DNA of 64,000 bases from Promicromonospora thailandica (GTDB taxonomy: Bacteria > Actinomycetota > Actinomycetes > Actinomycetales > Cellulomonadaceae), in assembly GCF_024171955.1 (NCBI RefSeq), contig NZ_JAMTCS010000010.1:124001-188000 (forward strand). The letters are read 5' to 3'. Shown in pieces: positions 59,949 to 64,000 of this stretch. The position numbers and the translations under genes are program-made. Under the pieces are notes generated by a model. That model did no database searches. It was not told the DNA's origin and was given only the letters and a program-made list of their open reading frames with translations. Each line of letters opens with the position of its first letter. The stretch's first letter is position 1.

Positions 59949-62758
59949 GCTGTTCCTCTCCTGTCCCGTCCGGCGGTCCCCCAGCCGGCCAGGCCGTCTC
60001 TCTCCAGCACGGCCGTCAGCTCCTGCTCCAGGGCCAGGCCGACGGCCAGGTCCTCCTCCGCGAGCGCCACCCGCACGTCGACCTGCTCCACGCGTGCGCC
60101 GGTCCGTTCGGCGACGCGTCGCGCCAGGCGGTGCGTCTCGGTGGGACGCAGCCAGGTGAAGGCCCGCCGCAGGTCCGGCAGCACCGCGAGGAACGCGTCG
60201 GCCTCGAGGGTGCGCAGTGCGCCGTCGACGGCGTCGAACATCTCCGGGGTGTGCAGGATGAGGTCGGGGGCGGCGCGCATGACGCCGCCCAGGAACCGCA
60301 CCGCGATTCCCGGGTCGGCCCCGGCACTCAGGGCGCCGCGGACCCGGGCGACGAGCACGTCGTCGGGCACCGTCCCGTCGGTGAAGCCCAGGGCGAGCAG
60401 CGCGCCCGTGACACCGGGGGCGGTGGTGTCGCCGTCCCGCAGGCGCCCCATCTCGCGGACGACGGCGAGCCGTCCGGCCGCGCCGGGGTCGACCGCGTCT
60501 GCCAGGTCCCCCGCCGTGCCGGCTCCGGCCTCCGCGGCTCGACGCCGGGCAGACGCCGACGCACCGGGGCCGTGCACCCGTGCCGCCGCGGTGTCACGCA
60601 GGAGGGAGCGCAGCGCGATCAGGGTGCCGACAGCGGCGTCCTCGTCCTCGGCTCGTACCTTGCCGACGTCGCCGACCAGGTACGCCGCCGTCGCGAGGGC
60701 CTGGTCCACGAGGTCCAGGAGCTCGTCGGCGTGCTCCTGCGCACCGAGCTCGACGCGTGCGTGCCACAGGCCCAGCAGGCGGCGGGCACCGGAGACGACG
60801 GAGTCGAGGTCGCGGTCGGTGTCCATCGTGGTCCGCAGCAGGGAGGTGATGCGGGGCAGGTGCGTGCCCATCCCGATCACGAGGGTCTGCGCGACGAGCC
60901 GGGCCGCGGCGTCGACCGAGGCGCCCCCGCCACTACCACTGGCCGACTCCGTCAACCGCGCCTCCGCCTCGTGGAGGCGGGCCACGGCCACGGCGTCCAG
61001 CGTCGCGCCGAGGTGGACCAGCTCCACGAGCCGGGCCTCGACCAGGGGGGTCCAGCAGTACCGCCACTCCTCGGTGACGAGATGGAGGCCGCGGCCCGCG
61101 ACGTGGTCCGGCCCCGACACGAGCTGGCCGAAGCCCGAACCGACGAAGTCGAGCAGCGCCAGCACCTGCCGCCGCTCGCGGTGCGAGGGCGTGCGCCGGG
61201 CGTCGAGCCGGGCGGTGCGCGGCATCGGGTCGTCGACGGCGAGCCGCACGGCCTGCACGCGCGCGCGGGCGTCGCGCACGAGCGGCGGCGACGCGTTCCC
61301 GGGCGGCAGGTCGCCCAGGGCGCGTCCCCCGAAGACCTCCGCGATCGCCAGGCCGAGCGGCCGCTCCGGCTCCCCGGGTCCGCCGATGCCGCCGTCGTCC
61401 TGCACGTAGCACGACCGCATCGCGTCCAGCAGGTCGGTGCGGCCCGGGAACGCCCGCTCGCGCAGGTCGGCGAGCCGGGTCGCCGCTTCGGCCGCCGCGG
61501 TGACCTGCGGCAGGCTCACGGCGTGGCCACGGTCGGCCGCTCCGCGGGCGACGTCGACCAGCACCTCCGCGGCGAGGGCACCGGGGCCGACAGGACCTGC
61601 GGAGCCGGCACCCGCACCACCACGACCGACACCGCCACGGCCCCCGGAGCTTCGCGCCGCGGACCGCCCGCCCGAACCCGCCGTCGCGCCGGCCTGCCCC
61701 GGCGGGGTGTCGTCCAGCCCGAGCTCCCGCAGGTGCGCGGCGTGCAGCCGCTCGTAGTAGCCGGGTGACGGCATGCCCGCGCCGTAGCCGCGCAACCCGT
61801 CGAGGCGTTCGTGGTCGTACCGCACCAGCCAGGCCTCGTCGGGTTCGGGTGCGCCGTAGCCGGCCTCAGGCTGCCGGTCGCGGACCGCTGCACCGTCCGG
61901 CGCGCCCGACAAGGCCTCGACCAGGGCGAGCGTGTGGAACGCCCCGGTCACGACCAGGACCGGCCCCCGGGACGCCTCCGCCGCATCCCCGGCCGGCCCA
62001 GCACCCGAGCCAGCAGCACCCGAGCCGGCACCCGTATCGGCATCCCGTCGATCCAGCGCCTCCGCGATGCGGGCCGCCATGCGTGCCTCGCGGTCGAGGG
62101 AGCCGTCGGCCGCGAGCACGCTCTGCTCGTAGTCCAGGCGGGCCAGGGCGGCCCAGGCGAAGACGTCGTCGAAGAGCGTCCGCCAGTCCGCCAGGGCGCT
62201 GCTGGGGCGGGTCTCGAACAGGTGGTCCCACACCTCGTCGTGGTCTCGGCACCCGAGCCGCCGGGCGAGCGTCGCGACCGCCTCGGAGTGCGCGAGGTAC
62301 CGCTCCGACATGAGGGTGCGCGCGAACGGGTCCTCCTGACCCGAGACGGCGCGCTCCTCGTCCGACCGCTCCCCGAAGGACCGGTCGATGAACGCCAGCC
62401 CGGCGCCCACGGCCTGCCCGGCGCGCAAGGCCACCCACTCCGGGGAGAAGGACGCGAGCGGGTAGAAGCCCGCCCCGGCATCGAGGCTGAGCACCGCGAC
62501 GGGCGGTCGCGTGGCCTCGTGCAGCAGGTCCGGCACCAGCCGCGTGAACTCCTCGGGCCCCTCGATGAGCACGACCGAGGGACGCAGCTCCTCGATCGCC
62601 ACCCGCACCGCCACAGCGCACGCGGGGCTGTGGTGCCGGACGGGAGCGAAGTAGACGCCGCGTTCGGACCGCAGCGTCCGGACGGCCCGCGCGGCGGAAC
62701 GCAGACGGCCGGGGGCGGCCTCCCACAGGGCGTCCGTGGCCCCGGCCGTCACCGCCAC
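59945..62758 (-). CDS. DUF5682 family protein, YehM-like
   Basis: 937 residues from GTG 62758. N-terminal motif FAPVRHHSPACAVAV (Arg41-His-His-Ser-Pro45) and VVLIEGPEEF (Glu66-Gly-Pro) define DUF5682; the pattern recalls the ChaN/EreA/TraB hydrolase-like fold, which is inference. The C-terminal two-thirds is helical with Gly-rich linkers (AGSGAAGSGAGPAG). Longer than E. coli YehM (about 760). Overlaps the MoxR gene by ten bases and the VWA gene by four. Confidence 0.85.
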   Translation of the reverse strand: MAVTAGATDALWEAAPGRLRSAARAVRTLRSERGVYFAPVRHHSPACAVAVRVAIEELRPSVVLIEGPEEFTRLVPDLLHEATRPPVAVLSLDAGAGFYPLASFSPEWVALRAGQAVGAGLAFIDRSFGERSDEERAVSGQEDPFARTLMSERYLAHSEAVATLARRLGCRDHDEVWDHLFETRPSSALADWRTLFDDVFAWAALARLDYEQSVLAADGSLDREARMAARIAEALDRRDADTGAGSGAAGSGAGPAGDAAEASRGPVLVVTGAFHTLALVEALSGAPDGAAVRDRQPEAGYGAPEPDEAWLVRYDHERLDGLRGYGAGMPSPGYYERLHAAHLRELGLDDTPPGQAGATAGSGGRSAARSSGGRGGVGRGGAGAGSAGPVGPGALAAEVLVDVARGAADRGHAVSLPQVTAAAEAATRLADLRERAFPGRTDLLDAMRSCYVQDDGGIGGPGEPERPLGLAIAEVFGGRALGDLPPGNASPPLVRDARARVQAVRLAVDDPMPRTARLDARRTPSHRERRQVLALLDFVGSGFGQLVSGPDHVAGRGLHLVTEEWRYCWTPLVEARLVELVHLGATLDAVAVARLHEAEARLTESASGSGGGASVDAAARLVAQTLVIGMGTHLPRITSLLRTTMDTDRDLDSVVSGARRLLGLWHARVELGAQEHADELLDLVDQALATAAYLVGDVGKVRAEDEDAAVGTLIALRSLLRDTAAARVHGPGASASARRRAAEAGAGTAGDLADAVDPGAAGRLAVVREMGRLRDGDTTAPGVTGALLALGFTDGTVPDDVLVARVRGALSAGADPGIAVRFLGGVMRAAPDLILHTPEMFDAVDGALRTLEADAFLAVLPDLRRAFTWLRPTETHRLARRVAERTGARVEQVDVRVALAEEDLAVGLALEQELTAVLERDGLAGWGTAGRDRRGTA

Positions 62759-63891
62759 AGCGACTCCGCCGCGCCGAAGAACGCCTTCCAGCCCGCGTCG
62801 TGGCGTGCCCGCTCCCGGACGACGTTGTCCACGTAGTGCCGCAGCCGCCGCGCGTCCTCCTCCTCGCCCTTGAGCGCCACCCCGGCGATCTGGCGGGCGA
62901 CCTCGGCGGTGGTCACGGTGCCGTCGCCCAGGTACCGCGCCTCCAGCGACGCCGCGACCGCGACGTTGACGGCCTCCGCCGTGGACATGACCGTCTCGGG
63001 CCGCTTCACGGGTGCGCCCTCGCGGGTACTGCCCGTCCGCAGGTCCTGGAACACGGTGACCAGCACCTCCAGCACCTCACGGGGCACCTCCGGGCTGTCG
63101 CCGCGCGGCCCGAGCTCCGCCTCGAGCTGGCGCTGGACGAGCTCGATCTCGAAGTCCCTGTCGCGCACGGGTGCCACGGTCTCGAAGCTGAACCGCCGCT
63201 TGAGGGCGGCCGACATCTCGTGCACGCCGCGGTCCTTGAGGTTCGCGGTCGCGATGACGGTGAACCCCGGGCGGGCTGCGACCCGGGCGTCGGGGCCGAG
63301 CTCGGGCACCATGAGCTGCTTCTCGGACAGGATGGACACGAGGGTGTCCTGGATCTCCGGGGCGCAGCGCGTGATCTCCTCGAAGCGCACGACGCGGCCC
63401 TCGCGCATGCCCGTGCAGACCGGGGAGGGCACGAGCGACCGCTCGCTCGGCCCCTCGGACACCAGGAGCGCGTAGTTCCACGAGTACCGCACGTGGTCCT
63501 CGGTGGTTCCGGCCGTGCCCTGCACCGTCAGGGTCGAGCTGCCCGACACCGCGGCCGACAGCAGCTCGGAGAGCATCGACTTCGCCGTGCCCGGCTCACC
63601 CACGAGCATCAGGCCCTGCCGCCCCATCAGGGAGACGACCGCGCGGTCGACCAGCGGGTCGTCGCCGTAGAACTTGCGGCTGACGCCGAGCTCCTCGGAG
63701 CCGACGACGAACGCCCGCACCGCCCGCGGGCTGAGCCGCCAGCCCGGCGGGCGCTCGTGCCCGCGCTCGGCGTCCCAGGCGGCGAGCGTCGCGAGCTCCC
63801 CCGCGTGGCGGACCTCCGCGGGCGGGCGGATCTCTGGCCCGGCGCCGGAGCCGGCAGCGGTGCCCGCGGGGATGGTGGTGTCGGTCGTCAT
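62749..63891 (-). CDS. MoxR family AAA+ ATPase, YehL-like
   Basis: 380 residues from ATG 63891 (GAAGGA five bases upstream). Walker A GEPGTAKS at 98-105, Walker B VVRFEEI, sensor ATANLKDRGVHE and the arginine finger region ALKRRFSFE. MoxR ATPases remodel partner proteins, usually with a VWA protein from the same operon. First gene of the four-gene unit and the likely motor; TACCTT about 75 bases upstream on the minus strand may be its -10. Confidence 0.92.
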   Translation of the reverse strand: MTTDTTIPAGTAAGSGAGPEIRPPAEVRHAGELATLAAWDAERGHERPPGWRLSPRAVRAFVVGSEELGVSRKFYGDDPLVDRAVVSLMGRQGLMLVGEPGTAKSMLSELLSAAVSGSSTLTVQGTAGTTEDHVRYSWNYALLVSEGPSERSLVPSPVCTGMREGRVVRFEEITRCAPEIQDTLVSILSEKQLMVPELGPDARVAARPGFTVIATANLKDRGVHEMSAALKRRFSFETVAPVRDRDFEIELVQRQLEAELGPRGDSPEVPREVLEVLVTVFQDLRTGSTREGAPVKRPETVMSTAEAVNVAVAASLEARYLGDGTVTTAEVARQIAGVALKGEEEDARRLRHYVDNVVRERARHDAGWKAFFGAAESLWR

Positions 63892-64000
63892 GGCGTCCTT
63901 CGGTGATCGCATGCGGAGAGACCACGACAGCCCAGGTCAGGGCCACTGAGGTCAGCGTGCGATCAAGGTAGCGGGAGTCACTGACACGCCCGCCGGGCCG

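Noticed and set aside
1-64000. tRNA genes and CRISPR arrays
   Set aside because: No cloverleaf with a T-loop GGTTCRA-type arm in a proper context and no regularly spaced 25-40 bp repeats were found.

Overview
The window is chromosomal DNA of a very GC-rich actinobacterium. Gene order and protein families point to the Micrococcales, most likely the Cellulomonadaceae/Promicromonosporaceae group; this is inference, since no rRNA or tRNA gene is present to place it. Three lines support it. The lipB-lipA-DUF4191-glnA1 and glnA2-glnE-panB-ppgK blocks match the order known from Mycobacterium and relatives. GTG starts are frequent. Many genes carry a TANNNT -10 box 6-8 nt before the start codon, as expected for leaderless transcripts.

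Layout. 1-7.4 kb: the end of a pseudokinase-like gene, an oxidoreductase, a secreted nuclease, lipoate synthesis (lipB, lipA), a DUF4191 membrane protein and glnA1 behind a GlnR-like operator array. 7.4-11.9 kb: HIT protein, EEP hydrolase, TetM/OtrA-type ribosomal protection GTPase and a TmrB-like ATPase; the gaps hold three copies of a ~60 bp palindromic repeat. 11.9-18.6 kb: glnE, glnA2, panB, a SPOR-like protein and ppgK. 18.6-25.9 kb: STAS protein, DUF3467 protein, HelD-like RNA polymerase helicase, histidine phosphatase, NlpC/P60 hydrolase, RibD-like reductase, an Atu4866 protein and a PHP phosphoesterase. 26-37.4 kb: small metabolic and regulatory genes (ALDH, XRE regulator plus SDR, a deleted HxlR regulator, PanE-like reductase, RpiR regulator plus EamA transporter, APH kinase, MerR).

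37.4-44.5 kb looks like an accessory island. It is bounded by a 32 bp near-perfect direct repeat of the 3' end of rnpB, whose intact copy lies on the minus strand at 44.5-44.9 kb. The island holds a DUF1963 protein, decayed genes, a P450 that lacks the ExxR arginine, and a P450 fused to a crotonase domain behind a 19-bp-period direct-repeat array. No integrase is visible.

45-54.4 kb: yaaA, MFS transporter, CdsZ-type zinc-ribbon protein, Nif3-like protein, SulP transporter, the luxS-mtnN pair that recycles S-adenosylhomocysteine, and a PolA-like polymerase. 54.5-56.2 kb: a DUF222/HNH nuclease with a LexA-like box. 56.4-63.9 kb: a tightly overlapping four-gene operon (MoxR AAA+ ATPase, DUF5682, VWA, SWIM zinc finger) with the same order as the uncharacterised Escherichia coli yehL-yehM-yehP-yehQ genes. 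This operon and the rnpB-flanked P450 island are the most interesting parts of the window.
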